33,120 bases of DNA from Ruminococcus sp. AM22-13 (GCF_003471165.1 NZ_QRIL01000037.1:1-33120), one strand, 5' to 3'; numbered from the stretch's first letter, positions 16,643-24,786 are shown. The notes: generated by a model not told the origin, from the sequence alone. Translations and numbers: made by a program.

Positions 16643-17030
16643 TCAGGTCATAGCTCATATCCAAAAAGTCCAATGTCTTCGCTTCACTGACTGAACCATC
16701 CAGTAAAATCGTGATCCAGTGCTGTTTATTCATATGGTATCCTGGTAAAAATCCATAAGTCTGAATAATCATGCTGGTCATTTCTGGATCGCACTTTACG
16801 TCCATGATGGCAACCAGATCATTTCCCTCTAATCCCAACTTAGATTTCTCAACTGTCATGAATACTGCATACCATTTTCCATTTTTATGACGAAGTACAA
16901 CACTGTCTGGAGATTTACTCCATAAATATTCTGGAACTGTACCGTACTGTTTCTGCACGTATTCAAAGATTTCTTCCGTCTTCACAATCTTTTCAACTCC
17001 TGATTCTTCTGATATCCTGCCCATAATCAT
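16611..17030 (-). CDS. MmcQ/YjbR family protein
   Basis: A 139-residue protein of the MmcQ/YjbR (CyaY-like fold) family. Typical motifs are PEYLW, VLRHKNGKWYAVFM, KLGLEG, DVKCDPEM, LPGYHMNKQHWITILLDGSV and LDMSYDLI. The family is described as DNA-binding-like, but its biochemical role is not settled. The N-terminus is about 15 residues longer than common members and no clear ribosome site precedes the first ATG, so the true start may be internal. Mobile elements of Clostridia often carry such genes. Confidence 0.78.
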   Translation of the reverse strand: MIMGRISEESGVEKIVKTEEIFEYVQKQYGTVPEYLWSKSPDSVVLRHKNGKWYAVFMTVEKSKLGLEGNDLVAIMDVKCDPEMTSMIIQTYGFLPGYHMNKQHWITILLDGSVSEAKTLDFLDMSYDLIDGADRKEEK

Positions 17031-17128
17031 ACCACATTTTCGTATCCCGTACTACCTGCCAAATTCTTTTGCATTTTCCCGGTTCTCCTGACTTTAACTA
17101 ATAGAGGGGTAAAACAGCAGCAAGGACA

Positions 17129-17184
17129 GGAAGTGAGGATACACTTCCGGAAAATCCCAATTTAGGGTACCCTGCCCTGAATTG
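17129..17184 (+). other. Candidate origin of transfer (oriT) upstream of mobC
   Basis: Two dyads lie in the 207-base gap before mobC. GGAAGTG (17129-17135) and CACTTCC (17142-17148) form a perfect stem with a 6-base loop. CAATTTAGGG (17158-17167) and CCCTGAATTG (17175-17184) form a 10-bp stem with one G-U. An alternative palindrome AGGGTACCCT (17164-17173) competes with the second. Placement immediately upstream of mobC and the relaxase is where MobP-type oriT sites lie. The nick site cannot be named from sequence alone. Confidence 0.5.
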
Positions 17185-17237
17185 AAAAACGCTGAAAGCA
17201 ACGATACTACTGCCCTCTCAGAAAGGAGAAACTGCTA

Positions 17238-17561
17238 ATGGCTGAAAGAAAAAGAAACAAAGAAATTCATTTTTATGTCACAGAAGAAGAACGAAAGCTA
17301 ATCCGCAGGAAGATGATAGAATCAAAAACCAAGAACATGGGAGCTTATCTGCGTAAGATGGCAATCGACGGCTACATCGTCAACACAGATACAACTCCTC
17401 TGAAGAAACAGTATGAGGAAATGCACAAGATTGGCATAAATATCAACCAGATTGCAAAAAAGGTAAATACCACCGGAGATCTATATCCGGAAGAAATGCA
17501 AGAATTGAAAGAGATGGTGAAAGAACTATGGCATATATTAAGATCTTCCCCATTAAAGTAA
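17238..17561 (+). CDS. mobC: MobC-family relaxosome accessory protein
   Basis: A 107-residue protein with a ribbon-helix-helix-like start (KEIHFYVTEEERKLIRRKM) and the MobC core (GINLNQIAKK-like segment GININQIAKKVNTTG). MobC proteins help the relaxase open oriT. GAAAGGAG lies 8 bases before the ATG. The last 34 bases overlap the relaxase gene in another frame, a common mobC-mobA arrangement that couples translation. Confidence 0.86.
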   Translation: MAERKRNKEIHFYVTEEERKLIRRKMIESKTKNMGAYLRKMAIDGYIVNTDTTPLKKQYEEMHKIGININQIAKKVNTTGDLYPEEMQELKEMVKELWHILRSSPLK

Positions 17562-18907
17562 CAGACAAGAAAGCTCTGGACTATATCACGAATCCAGACA
17601 AGACTGATGAAAAACTGCTGGTTTCCAGTTTTGGCTGTTCCCCGGAAACTGCTGATCTCGAATTTTCCATGACTAGAGAAATGGCAAAAAAGAATGGAAT
17701 GGACAAAGGTGATAACCTGGCATTTCATCTGATCCAGTCATTTAAACCTGGAGAAGTTGATGCCGAAACTGCCCATCGCTTAGGACAGCAATTTGCAGCC
17801 GAAGTACTGAAAGGAAAATATGAATACGTGATCAGTACCCATGTTGATAAAAAGCACATTCATAACCATATCATCTTCAACGCTGCAAGCTTTGTTGATC
17901 ATCACAAGTATGTTTCCAATAAGCGGAGCTACCATAAACTCTGCAGAATCAGTAATCGTATCTGCCTGGAAAATGGACTTGCCACCAGTATGCCAACCGG
18001 AGAAAAAGGAAAAAGCTATAAAGAGAACATGGAATATCATCGTGGCACCAGTTGGAAAGCCAAGCTACGTGTTGCAGTTGATAAAGCAATCTGGACTTCC
18101 ATCAACTATGAGGAATTTCTACAAAAAATGCAGTTAGCTGGATATGAAGTCCGGCAGGGAAAGCATCTTTCTTTCCGTGCACCGGAACAAAAAAATTTCA
18201 CTTATATGAAATCTCTGGGAAGTTATTATACGGAAGAAAACGTCCGCATCCGCTTAGCTAAAAATCGTAGCAAAGTGAAAACTCCAAAACATCTGTCCAG
18301 AGAAGCTCGCCTGTATATCAATATCTCCACGTATGTAACGACTGGCAATCGAGAAGGATTTGAACATTGGGCAAAACTCAATAATCTAAAAGAGGCAGCC
18401 CGCACCTTCAACTATCTTTCAGAAAATAACCTACTGAATTATGAGGATTTCAGGCAGCATGTTTCTGATGTTGATGCTTCTGTTAAAGCGGCTGATCAGA
18501 GAATAGCACACATCACCAGTGAGCTAAGCACGCAGAAAGTCATTCAGAAACACTGTGATTCTTACCGGCTCTGCCGTAAAGTGATAGAAGATTGCAAATC
18601 TGCAAAAAATCCAAAAGAATACCGTTCCAAGCATCTGGCAGAATACCAACTCCACGATTCACTAAAAAAAGAGCTTCAGGATCTCGGTGTTACCAAAATC
18701 CCTAGCTCTGAAAAAATCCAGAAGCGGATTGAAAATCTTGAATCTGAACAAGCTGCTACCATCCGGGAAAAACAGAAATTACAGAAAAAGCAGAAAACAC
18801 TGGATATCATTCAGCAAAATTTCTCTGTGCTGCTCGATGCTCCTGAAATCAATTCAGACTTACTTCCGGCAAAACGGGAACCTGTTTCTGTCACAAGAGA
18901 TAAATAA
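17528..18907 (+). CDS. MobA/VirD2-type relaxase (MobP-like)
   Basis: A 459-residue mobilisation nuclease that nicks oriT and stays bound to the transferred strand. The three-histidine metal motif is clear: H105, H110, H112 and H114 in HVDKKHIHNHIIFN. Tyr19 in ALDYITNPDKT is the likely nucleophile. The C-terminal half (about 300-440) is rich in K, E, Q and L and looks coiled. No type IV secretion genes are nearby, so it would need help from another element. It appears intact, unlike the neighbouring integrase. Confidence 0.9.
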   Translation: MAYIKIFPIKVTDKKALDYITNPDKTDEKLLVSSFGCSPETADLEFSMTREMAKKNGMDKGDNLAFHLIQSFKPGEVDAETAHRLGQQFAAEVLKGKYEYVISTHVDKKHIHNHIIFNAASFVDHHKYVSNKRSYHKLCRISNRICLENGLATSMPTGEKGKSYKENMEYHRGTSWKAKLRVAVDKAIWTSINYEEFLQKMQLAGYEVRQGKHLSFRAPEQKNFTYMKSLGSYYTEENVRIRLAKNRSKVKTPKHLSREARLYINISTYVTTGNREGFEHWAKLNNLKEAARTFNYLSENNLLNYEDFRQHVSDVDASVKAADQRIAHITSELSTQKVIQKHCDSYRLCRKVIEDCKSAKNPKEYRSKHLAEYQLHDSLKKELQDLGVTKIPSSEKIQKRIENLESEQAATIREKQKLQKKQKTLDIIQQNFSVLLDAPEINSDLLPAKREPVSVTRDK

Positions 18908-18922
18908 GATTGCACTGACAAC

Positions 18923-19434
18923 TCAATTATTCTCTTCCAAATCTTCCCAAGGTTTCAGACCCATTTCCTCCCAGGTGACACCATACGGTGCACCTCCGGA
19001 GGTATAACCGGCAATAACGAAAAATCTGTCATCTTGCAAGATTTCTTCTTTAGCCAGATTATCTCTTGTTTCCGTCTTGCTCGCCTCTGCTGCTTCTTTT
19101 GTTTCGCAACAGCTGCTTTTTCTTCCGGCGTTTTCTTATGTTTTTTTGCCATAAGTGTTTCTATTATAATTCCATTCTGAATGTCTCTCAGGATACGTTC
19201 TTCATAACTCTTTTCACGCTTTTCAACAATTTTATAAAATTCTTCATATTCCGTTTTAGGAGCAAGCGATTGAACTGCCGTAAACAAACTTTTGCATATA
19301 TCATTCATTTCAGTAGCATCCGGCATTCGCTGATTCTCAAGATAAAACTTCAAGTGCATTTTGTATGTTTTATCTGCTATTGCACTCTTCTGTTTTTGTT
19401 TTAAGTCTTTATAGCTTCTGTCGTTCCTCTGCAT
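18923..19434 (-). pseudogene. Frameshifted protein of unknown function, third gene of the yedK-yaiI run
   Basis: The first frame (19434 down) gives about 115 residues, rich in K and E, from MQRNDRSYKDLKQKQ. After about MAKKHKKTPEEKAAVAKQ, at roughly 19100-19125, this frame becomes nonsense-like and ends at 18955. The -1 frame continues with a well-formed C-terminus (DDRFFVIAGYTSGGAPYGVT then WEEMGLKPWEDLEENN) and a stop at 18923-18925. A single indel in an A-rich stretch explains it. GAGGAA lies 6 bases before the ATG, overlapping the end of the DUF188 gene, so it was co-translated with it. I do not recognise a named function. Confidence 0.6.
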
Positions 19435-19444
19435 CTACAATTCC

Positions 19445-19903
19445 TCATCTGCCTTCTTTCTCCCGTGCCATCAAAAGCATTTTTTCAAAAGACTGAGCGA
19501 ATCTTTCATCATCTTCCTCCGTCCGCTTCTTCGGTCCCTTGACATGACATTTACGGGAACTTCTTCTGGCTTTTTTACTCAGGTGACGTTCCATTAGCAT
19601 CTGATCAATATTATCATCCGTGTACCATTTACCTGATTGATGAATAGCATAAGCACCTTTTCCCAATGCCATTGCAGCCACACCATAGTCCTGTGATACG
19701 ACAATATCTCCTTTATGGCAGATACTAATCAGTTTATAATCTACTGCATCTGCTCCTGCACCGACAACAACAACTTTACTATAAGTCGATGACAGAACAT
19801 GGTTTGTATCACACAACAACATTACCGGAACACTATTATCTTTTGCAATCTTTTCAATGATCGCAACCACTGGGCAGGCATCTGCATCAACAAATATTTG
19901 CAT
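19445..19903 (-). CDS. YaiI/YqxD family (DUF188) protein, putative nuclease-fold
   Basis: A 152-residue protein starting MQIFVDADACPV, the family hallmark, with conserved DADACPV, LLCDTNH, VVGAGADAVDYKL and DIVVSQDYGVAAMALGKGA. The fold is PIN-like; its biochemical role is not established. I chose the ATG at 19903, which has GGAG about 10 bases upstream, over the ATG at 19927, which overlaps the stop of the preceding gene and adds eight atypical residues. It sits between the SRAP peptidase and the frameshifted gene in one minus-strand run. Confidence 0.87.
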   Translation of the reverse strand: MQIFVDADACPVVAIIEKIAKDNSVPVMLLCDTNHVLSSTYSKVVVVGAGADAVDYKLISICHKGDIVVSQDYGVAAMALGKGAYAIHQSGKWYTDDNIDQMLMERHLSKKARRSSRKCHVKGPKKRTEEDDERFAQSFEKMLLMAREKEGR

Positions 19904-19926
19904 CTTTCTATTTCTCCTCTGAACCA

Positions 19927-20511
19927 TTATAAGAATAAGCTCTGCTGTTCGTATTCTGCCTCTCGTTTTAGCTGAACCGGTACCTGATGCAGAATTTGCT
20001 CCATTTTCCTGTCATCGAACCAATCTTTCAGCTGTCCTTTTTCCAATATCAGCGGCATACGATCATGTACTTTTATCATAGATTCATTGGCTGCTGTAGT
20101 CATAATCACAAATCGTCGTTCATTCTCAAACCAATCACAGAAGCCAGCCATATACAATACTGGTGCATCATATCTGGAAAATGTATTTTTCTCTTTTAAC
20201 CGATTCCATTCATAGAACCCACTTGCCGGTATCAAAATGCGGTGATAGAGGATTCCATTTCGAAAAGAAGGTTTGTCCATAACAGATTCTGCTCTTGCAT
20301 TTATAACCAGATTCTTTCCTTGTGACAATGGATATCCCCACTTGCAAACATCCAGTTTCAATCCATGTTCTGATTTTTCAATGATCGGTGCTACATTGGT
20401 TGGAAAGATATCTCCTGCAAAATGTTCCTGCCGGATCCGTTGGTCTATATCATGCACTACTTTTTCGATTTCATCTGCCATATCAGAATCAATATAATAT
20501 CTACCACACAT
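19927..20511 (-). CDS. yedK: SOS response-associated peptidase (SRAP, YedK/HMCES family)
   Basis: SRAP proteins crosslink to abasic sites in single-stranded DNA through Cys2 and shield them. This 194-residue protein starts MCGRYYID with the essential Cys2. It has NARAES, SGFYEWNRL with the catalytic Glu, and HDRMPLIL with the active-site His. GAAGGAAG lies before the ATG. It may form an operon with the downstream DUF188 gene. Abasic-site protection on a mobile element fits single-stranded DNA transfer, but that link is inference. Confidence 0.93.
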   Translation of the reverse strand: MCGRYYIDSDMADEIEKVVHDIDQRIRQEHFAGDIFPTNVAPIIEKSEHGLKLDVCKWGYPLSQGKNLVINARAESVMDKPSFRNGILYHRILIPASGFYEWNRLKEKNTFSRYDAPVLYMAGFCDWFENERRFVIMTTAANESMIKVHDRMPLILEKGQLKDWFDDRKMEQILHQVPVQLKREAEYEQQSLFL

Positions 20512-20553
20512 AATACTTCCTTCACTTATAGATTCTATTTCATCAAATATACA

Positions 20554-21156
20554 TCATTTATTTCTAGGCACTTTAAACTCAGTTAATCTATAATTTTGAA
20601 TCCACCCCATACATTCTTCACCATCTTCATTCTCCCAAATTATCTGTCGCCACTTTTTATATTTATCTATAATTCTAACAACTTTCCCTTCCTCAAGCTT
20701 TTCAATTACAATCGAATGGCAGTCATGCTTCAGTCGTACAATAGATTCTCTATTAACGATTCTATATTTAGTCGTATTTAGCTCCTTCGCATCATATCCC
20801 ATTCCAACGATGTAATAATTATTGACTTGTTGTGTATAATTGTAATTATTTATCGTTGTTGCTGAAGAATTCGTAACTCCCAAAACAACTGATATAATCG
20901 TAATAATAAAGTTCAGCCATTCTCGTATTTCTTTAACATCTATCGTTCGTTTTTCTTCTATTGGCAAATTCTGCTTCTCTTTATTTATCGAAAGATTCGT
21001 TGCTCTTTCATATTCCGATGCAATAGTTTCTGACACCGTATCAATATCCCATTCTTCGGATTCTGAGAAAACTTGATCGGTAACTCTTCCCAATAAATTT
21101 ATATGAGGCTTCTGGCATAATGGTGGAAGCCTAACACCATAAATTAACAACACCAT
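20554..21156 (-). CDS. Membrane protein with C-terminal SH3-like domain, possibly N-terminally truncated
   Basis: A 200-residue protein. A helical, charged N-terminal part precedes one predicted transmembrane segment (about 81-96, LNFIITIISVVLGV). An Asn/Tyr-rich linker follows (TTINNYNYTQQVNNYYI). The C-terminal SH3-like segment has VNRESIVRLK, EEGKVVRIIDKYKKW and WIQNYRLTEFK. Bacterial SH3 domains often bind peptidoglycan or peptides, but the target here is unknown. The first residues (MVLLIYGVRLPPLCQ) look unlike a normal start and lack a ribosome site. The IS scrap begins within 70 bases, so the 5' end may have been lost. Confidence 0.6.
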   Translation of the reverse strand: MVLLIYGVRLPPLCQKPHINLLGRVTDQVFSESEEWDIDTVSETIASEYERATNLSINKEKQNLPIEEKRTIDVKEIREWLNFIITIISVVLGVTNSSATTINNYNYTQQVNNYYIVGMGYDAKELNTTKYRIVNRESIVRLKHDCHSIVIEKLEEGKVVRIIDKYKKWRQIIWENEDGEECMGWIQNYRLTEFKVPRNK

Positions 21157-21223
21157 ATTGAAAAAACACTTGTGTCCTTTAATGTATTAACTGCGAAGAA
21201 AAACACAAAAGGAGTATTCACAA

Positions 21224-21448
21224 GTGGCTTCAGTTAATACATTATGCAAAAGTGTCCTTAATGTCAAGAACACAGTTATAAAAAATTGTAATCTTTACTC
21301 TGATAAGAATGGAGTTAAACATATTCGTATCCAAGCAAGACCTAATAAATGGCACGAGAACGACTGCCCATTCTGCCATAAATCATGCCCTGTTTATGAT
21401 AAACATTCCAGTAGTATAATGCCGAGATATTACGAAGATAACTCGTAG
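21224..21448 (+). mobile_element. ISL3-family transposase, N-terminal fragment
   Basis: The 74 residues contain the zinc-finger start typical of ISL3 transposases (HIRIQARPNKWHENDCPFC then HKSCPVYD). Similarity stops after CPVYD, and the frame ends at 21448 after about 16 further residues. The rest of a transposase of more than 400 residues is missing. AAAAGGAG precedes the GTG start. It is a scar, not an active IS. The following 149 bases hold no gene. Confidence 0.6.
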
Positions 21449-21562
21449 AAAATGCAAAGTCCAGTCGCAAGTTTAGACACGATATTGCTCTTAACAGTCG
21501 TATAAAATCAACATTTGCAGGGATTTATCAAATTCCGACATACCGTCTTAGAAAATGAATAA

Positions 21563-21593
21563 TCCCTCGCAATTCATTATGAACTACGAGGGA
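21563..21593 (-). terminator. Hairpin at the end of the van-like/exporter module
   Basis: TCCCTCG (21563-21569) and CGAGGGA (21587-21593) form a perfect stem that can extend inward through TTCA/TGAA. It lies 4 bases past the stop of the last gene on the minus strand, followed by a moderately U-rich tail (TTATTCATTTT). Confidence 0.55.
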
Positions 21594-21597
21594 CTGC

Positions 21598-22056
21598 TTA
21601 CTGACTGTTAAAGCGGTAGCCGATCTCACGAACACTATCTATGGAAAAGTGAGAGTTTGTATCACAAAGTTTTTTACGAAGATTCCGAATGTGAAAGCCT
21701 ACGGTATCCTTTTCATTGCCTGCTGATATTTCGCCCCACACCTTATCATAAATCTGCTCGTATGTAAGAACACGACCTTTATTGGCTGCGAGCAAGCAGA
21801 GTATATCGTACTCTTTGACGGTCAGTTCAATTTCCTGACCGTTATTGATAACTCTGCGCCGGCTCAAATTGATTTCTAAGCCGGAAAGGGATAATGTCGG
21901 CTCATATGAAATCTCTAATTTTTCAAAATCAGGGTGCTGTTTTACAAAAGCCAGCATATCGTCAAAGGCTGTTGAGTCTTGTGCTTTGAACTCCATTATT
22001 ACGATTCGTCCGATATTATCACCCCCCTTGGTTAGTTTTTTTGTCTTGGACAACAT
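21598..22056 (-). CDS. Receiver-less OmpR-type winged-helix DNA-binding protein
   Basis: The C-terminal 95 residues form a complete OmpR/PhoB DNA-binding domain (LTVKEYDILCLLAANKGRVL, then YDKVWG, HIRNLRKKL and VREIGYRF). Instead of a receiver with a phospho-acceptor Asp there is only a small N-terminal segment (GRIVIMEFKAQDSTAFDDML). The start is unclear. The ATG at 22056 lies 5 bases after the upstream stop and could be used by reinitiation. The strong site AAGGGGGG (22029-22022) is correctly spaced for an ATC codon at 22014, and the next ATG is at 21996, too far away. Similar short regulators occur in gut Firmicutes. It is the last gene of the module and may modulate VanR-like control. Confidence 0.75.
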   Translation of the reverse strand: MLSKTKKLTKGGDNIGRIVIMEFKAQDSTAFDDMLAFVKQHPDFEKLEISYEPTLSLSGLEINLSRRRVINNGQEIELTVKEYDILCLLAANKGRVLTYEQIYDKVWGEISAGNEKDTVGFHIRNLRKKLCDTNSHFSIDSVREIGYRFNSQ

Positions 22057-22061
22057 AAGAT

Positions 22062-23018
22062 TTATTGCGTGAGATAATACGATTCATCAATCGTTTTCAG
22101 AATAAAATTCACATCGTCATAACGAGAGGAATCGGACTGAGAGCCTAAACTGCATATCAAAAACTCTTTTCCGTGCTGCTGATAAAGCACAATCAAGTTA
22201 TAGTCGTCAGACAGAGAGCCAGTCTTAATTCCGCATACATTTTCGTTGTAATATTCGGATGTCGGATCAAGGAAGGCGTTTGTATTCTGCCATATTTGTG
22301 TACTGCCATCAGGCAGTGTTGCCGTATAAGTGTTTTGAGATACAATTTCTCTAAACCACGAGTATTCCAACAACCGATATACTACTTCTTTCAAATCTAA
22401 AGTGGTGGTAAGTGCCTCCATATCAAAACCACTCGGATCATATAAAACTGTGTCTAAGTACCCCTGCTGTTGCAAATGCAGGTTTAAGTTCTCCATGAAA
22501 ATCCTCACACGCTCTTGACAGCTTTCTGCTTGCGGCGAAAGTAATCCTCCACAATAATCAGCAACCACATAAGCTGCGTCATTCCCTGACGGTACTAACA
22601 TTGCCGCAAATAGATTGTGTAAAAAGTATTCTTTTTCCTTGATTTGAGCAACAGACGAGCCAGGTTTCGTGAGTGAAATAGCACCATAGTCTGCAACAAC
22701 GATACTATCAAGGTCTGCTAAAGTTGACGCATACTCAATAACAAACAGCTTGGCTAAACTTGCAGGAATTTGTGGCTCGTTCTCGTTTTTTGAAACAAAT
22801 ATTTCATCATCAGAACAATCCACCAAAATCAGCGATTTTGCATTATAAGAGTCAGGAAAATCTTCTTTGTAGAGAAAACCATTTATTTTATTCTTTACCT
22901 CTCTGAAATTTTCCGGCTGCATTGCCCACGGCACAAACATTATACCTATGCCGATACAAACTACAAGCAAAAACAAAAATACTCCAAATCGTTTTTTCTT
23001 ACGGCGTTTTCTCTGCAT
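22062..23018 (-). CDS. S11-family D-alanyl-D-alanine carboxypeptidase (DacA/PBP5-like)
   Basis: A 318-residue membrane-anchored protein: a basic N-terminus, one transmembrane segment (about 11-31), then a penicillin-binding carboxypeptidase domain outside the cell. All three active-site motifs are present: SLAK (87-90), SGN (144-146) and KTG (265-267). It would trim the terminal D-Ala of peptidoglycan stem peptides. I chose the ATG at 23018, with GGGAGGTG 9 bases upstream, over the GTG at 23030, which overlaps that site. In van clusters a D,D-carboxypeptidase (VanY) lowers glycopeptide targets; VanY is a metalloenzyme, whereas this is a serine enzyme, so the analogy is functional and inferred. 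Confidence 0.87.
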   Translation of the reverse strand: MQRKRRKKKRFGVFLFLLVVCIGIGIMFVPWAMQPENFREVKNKINGFLYKEDFPDSYNAKSLILVDCSDDEIFVSKNENEPQIPASLAKLFVIEYASTLADLDSIVVADYGAISLTKPGSSVAQIKEKEYFLHNLFAAMLVPSGNDAAYVVADYCGGLLSPQAESCQERVRIFMENLNLHLQQQGYLDTVLYDPSGFDMEALTTTLDLKEVVYRLLEYSWFREIVSQNTYTATLPDGSTQIWQNTNAFLDPTSEYYNENVCGIKTGSLSDDYNLIVLYQQHGKEFLICSLGSQSDSSRYDDVNFILKTIDESYYLTQ

Positions 23019-23061
23019 ATATGTGCTCACCTCCCAACACCAAAACTCCTATGTGCCATTT

Positions 23062-23565
23062 TTAATCGGCATAATTTGCCTGAATACACTCTGTAAATCC
23101 AGACGGATCTCCCAACTTAGCTTTATCAATATTATCACGAAGATATTTGCGTGTGGCGTCATCACAGCGATCTGTTCCCATATAAGGCATATCAAAGGCT
23201 TTTTCGAGTTCAGCTAAGGCTTTTGCCGCCCTTTCCGAATCCGTATTGTAAGTATCAAGCCATTCCTGCATCCAAGAATATTCCCAAAGGTTAGATGCTC
23301 TTGTATCGCCATATCCTATCTGAAAAGACGCTCCCGTATCTTCGCCTTCCAAAGCATCAGGCGGCGTAAAGCCCTCCGGCCAATTCAAACTCTCAATGGT
23401 CGTTAGGTATTCTTCTTCAATGGTAGCAAAGTCCGTGAAACCTCTTGTGTTTGTGTCGGAGTCCGAAGAAGTGGAGCAGCCTGCCAGCATAATCACCAGC
23501 AAAGAAATCATAACACACAATAACAGTCTGTACGGTCTTTCGGATTTTGAGATTGTTCGTTTCAT
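23062..23565 (-). CDS. Lipoprotein of unknown function in the exporter module
   Basis: A 167-residue protein with a signal peptide and lipobox LAGC near residues 27-30, so it should be anchored outside the membrane. The mature part is acidic and has aromatic-rich segments (NLWEYSWMQEWLDTY) and two Cys in the last 40 residues (RCDDATRK and FTECIQ) that could pair. I do not recognise a family. It lies 27 bases after the permease gene and 43 bases before the carboxypeptidase, in one minus-strand operon, so it may be an accessory or substrate-binding part of the exporter. Confidence 0.72.
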   Translation of the reverse strand: MKRTISKSERPYRLLLCVMISLLVIMLAGCSTSSDSDTNTRGFTDFATIEEEYLTTIESLNWPEGFTPPDALEGEDTGASFQIGYGDTRASNLWEYSWMQEWLDTYNTDSERAAKALAELEKAFDMPYMGTDRCDDATRKYLRDNIDKAKLGDPSGFTECIQANYAD

Positions 23566-23592
23566 TTTGTTTCCTCCTTGAATTGAGTTTTA

Positions 23593-24786
23593 TTATCTAA
23601 GAGCCAATGCAGGCTCTAATTTTGCTGCTTTCAATGCTGGTAATAATCCGCCCAATAATGCTGTAAGCACAGACACAGCAACTGCAACAACAGCAACGCT
23701 GATTGGATAACTCGGTGTTCCCACCGGGGAATCCACAGGGAGCAACGCTCCAATACAATGCACCAAAATCAGCGAAATCAAAATAGCTGCAAAGCAAACG
23801 AATATTGATAAAATCAACTGTGAGCCTAAAACCAATGCCACAATATTTGTTCGTGAAGCACCTATCGCTCTGCGGATCAGCAACTCATGTGTGCGCTGTT
23901 CCAATGAAGATAGTCCGATATTGATCTGCCCTAATACGGAAACAAACAGCAACAAAAGCGAAGTAACCAAAAGCCCTAATTGCAGTATGGACAATACCGA
24001 ATCATAGGTATCTCCAATATCACTCCGCCCAGCACTTTCCCAGTAACCGCCAATGGTATCAGTCAAAATGTCGCCAAGGGCAGAATGTATCTGTTCGATT
24101 GTCAGTCCTGTTGTGGGATGCCAATACACATTTGCATTTTGTACTTGCCACATTGCTGGTGCGAAATTGAGGATCGCCGCAGAATCCGCATAGATAGTCG
24201 GAAAATCCCTGCCATCGTTTACTACTCCGACAATATTGAATGGGGTTAACGAAAGTGTGCTTTTTACATTTCCTGCAGCATAGGGCGAATCATTAAAATA
24301 GTTTTTAGCTTCTTTGTTTATGACCACTTCAAGCGATCCGCCCTCACTCGAAGGCTCTAACCATCTACCGGATGTCATTGGAAGATTATAGACTTGACTA
24401 TATGCCTCCGTGGTGCAAACTAAATCAAAAGCCATCAGGTTTTGGTAAACATCATTCGGCGGTATTGGCGTTAAATCTTTCATTGGTGCAAATCGAATAT
24501 CTTCTCCCATAGAAAAAGTAACAGCGGCTACATCATCAATGGCTTCAAATCTCTGGAATAATTGTTCCATTTTATTTCTATCGTGAAAATCGGATTCCGT
24601 TATCACGAATGAGTAAGTAGGTGACCAGCCATATACCTGTGCGTTTACGGAAATCAAATACTCCCGTCCAAGCGTACCAACTAATACCGATCCAAGCATT
24701 GCGATAATGCCTACAAGCATTGAAACACTTGTCAGAATACTTCTAAGTGGAGACAGACGAAGGTCTTTAAGTATCATTTTTAGCAC
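23593..24786 (-). CDS. MacB/FtsX-type ABC transporter permease
   Basis: A 397-residue permease of the FtsX/MacB superfamily. One N-terminal transmembrane helix (about 15-37) is followed by a large extracellular domain (about 40-265) and three C-terminal helices (about 270-390). The sequence SLEQRTHELLIRRAIGASR, conserved in this family, is near 295-313. The GTG at 24786 has GGAGG at 7-base spacing and overlaps the end of the ATPase gene by 20 bases, so the two are translationally coupled. MacB-type systems are mechanotransmitters or exporters of peptides, antibiotics or lipoproteins. Confidence 0.88.
   Translation of the reverse strand: MLKMILKDLRLSPLRSILTSVSMLVGIIAMLGSVLVGTLGREYLISVNAQVYGWSPTYSFVITESDFHDRNKMEQLFQRFEAIDDVAAVTFSMGEDIRFAPMKDLTPIPPNDVYQNLMAFDLVCTTEAYSQVYNLPMTSGRWLEPSSEGGSLEVVINKEAKNYFNDSPYAAGNVKSTLSLTPFNIVGVVNDGRDFPTIYADSAAILNFAPAMWQVQNANVYWHPTTGLTIEQIHSALGDILTDTIGGYWESAGRSDIGDTYDSVLSILQLGLLVTSLLLLFVSVLGQINIGLSSLEQRTHELLIRRAIGASRTNIVALVLGSQLILSIFVCFAAILISLILVHCIGALLPVDSPVGTPSYPISVAVVAVAVSVLTALLGGLLPALKAAKLEPALALR

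Noticed and set aside
19126..19149. Programmed -1 frameshifting at GCAAAAAAACAT in the frameshifted unknown gene.
   Set aside because: A-rich slippery DNA is present, but the -1 frame meets a TAA immediately after it, so a shift here could not reach the conserved-looking C-terminus.
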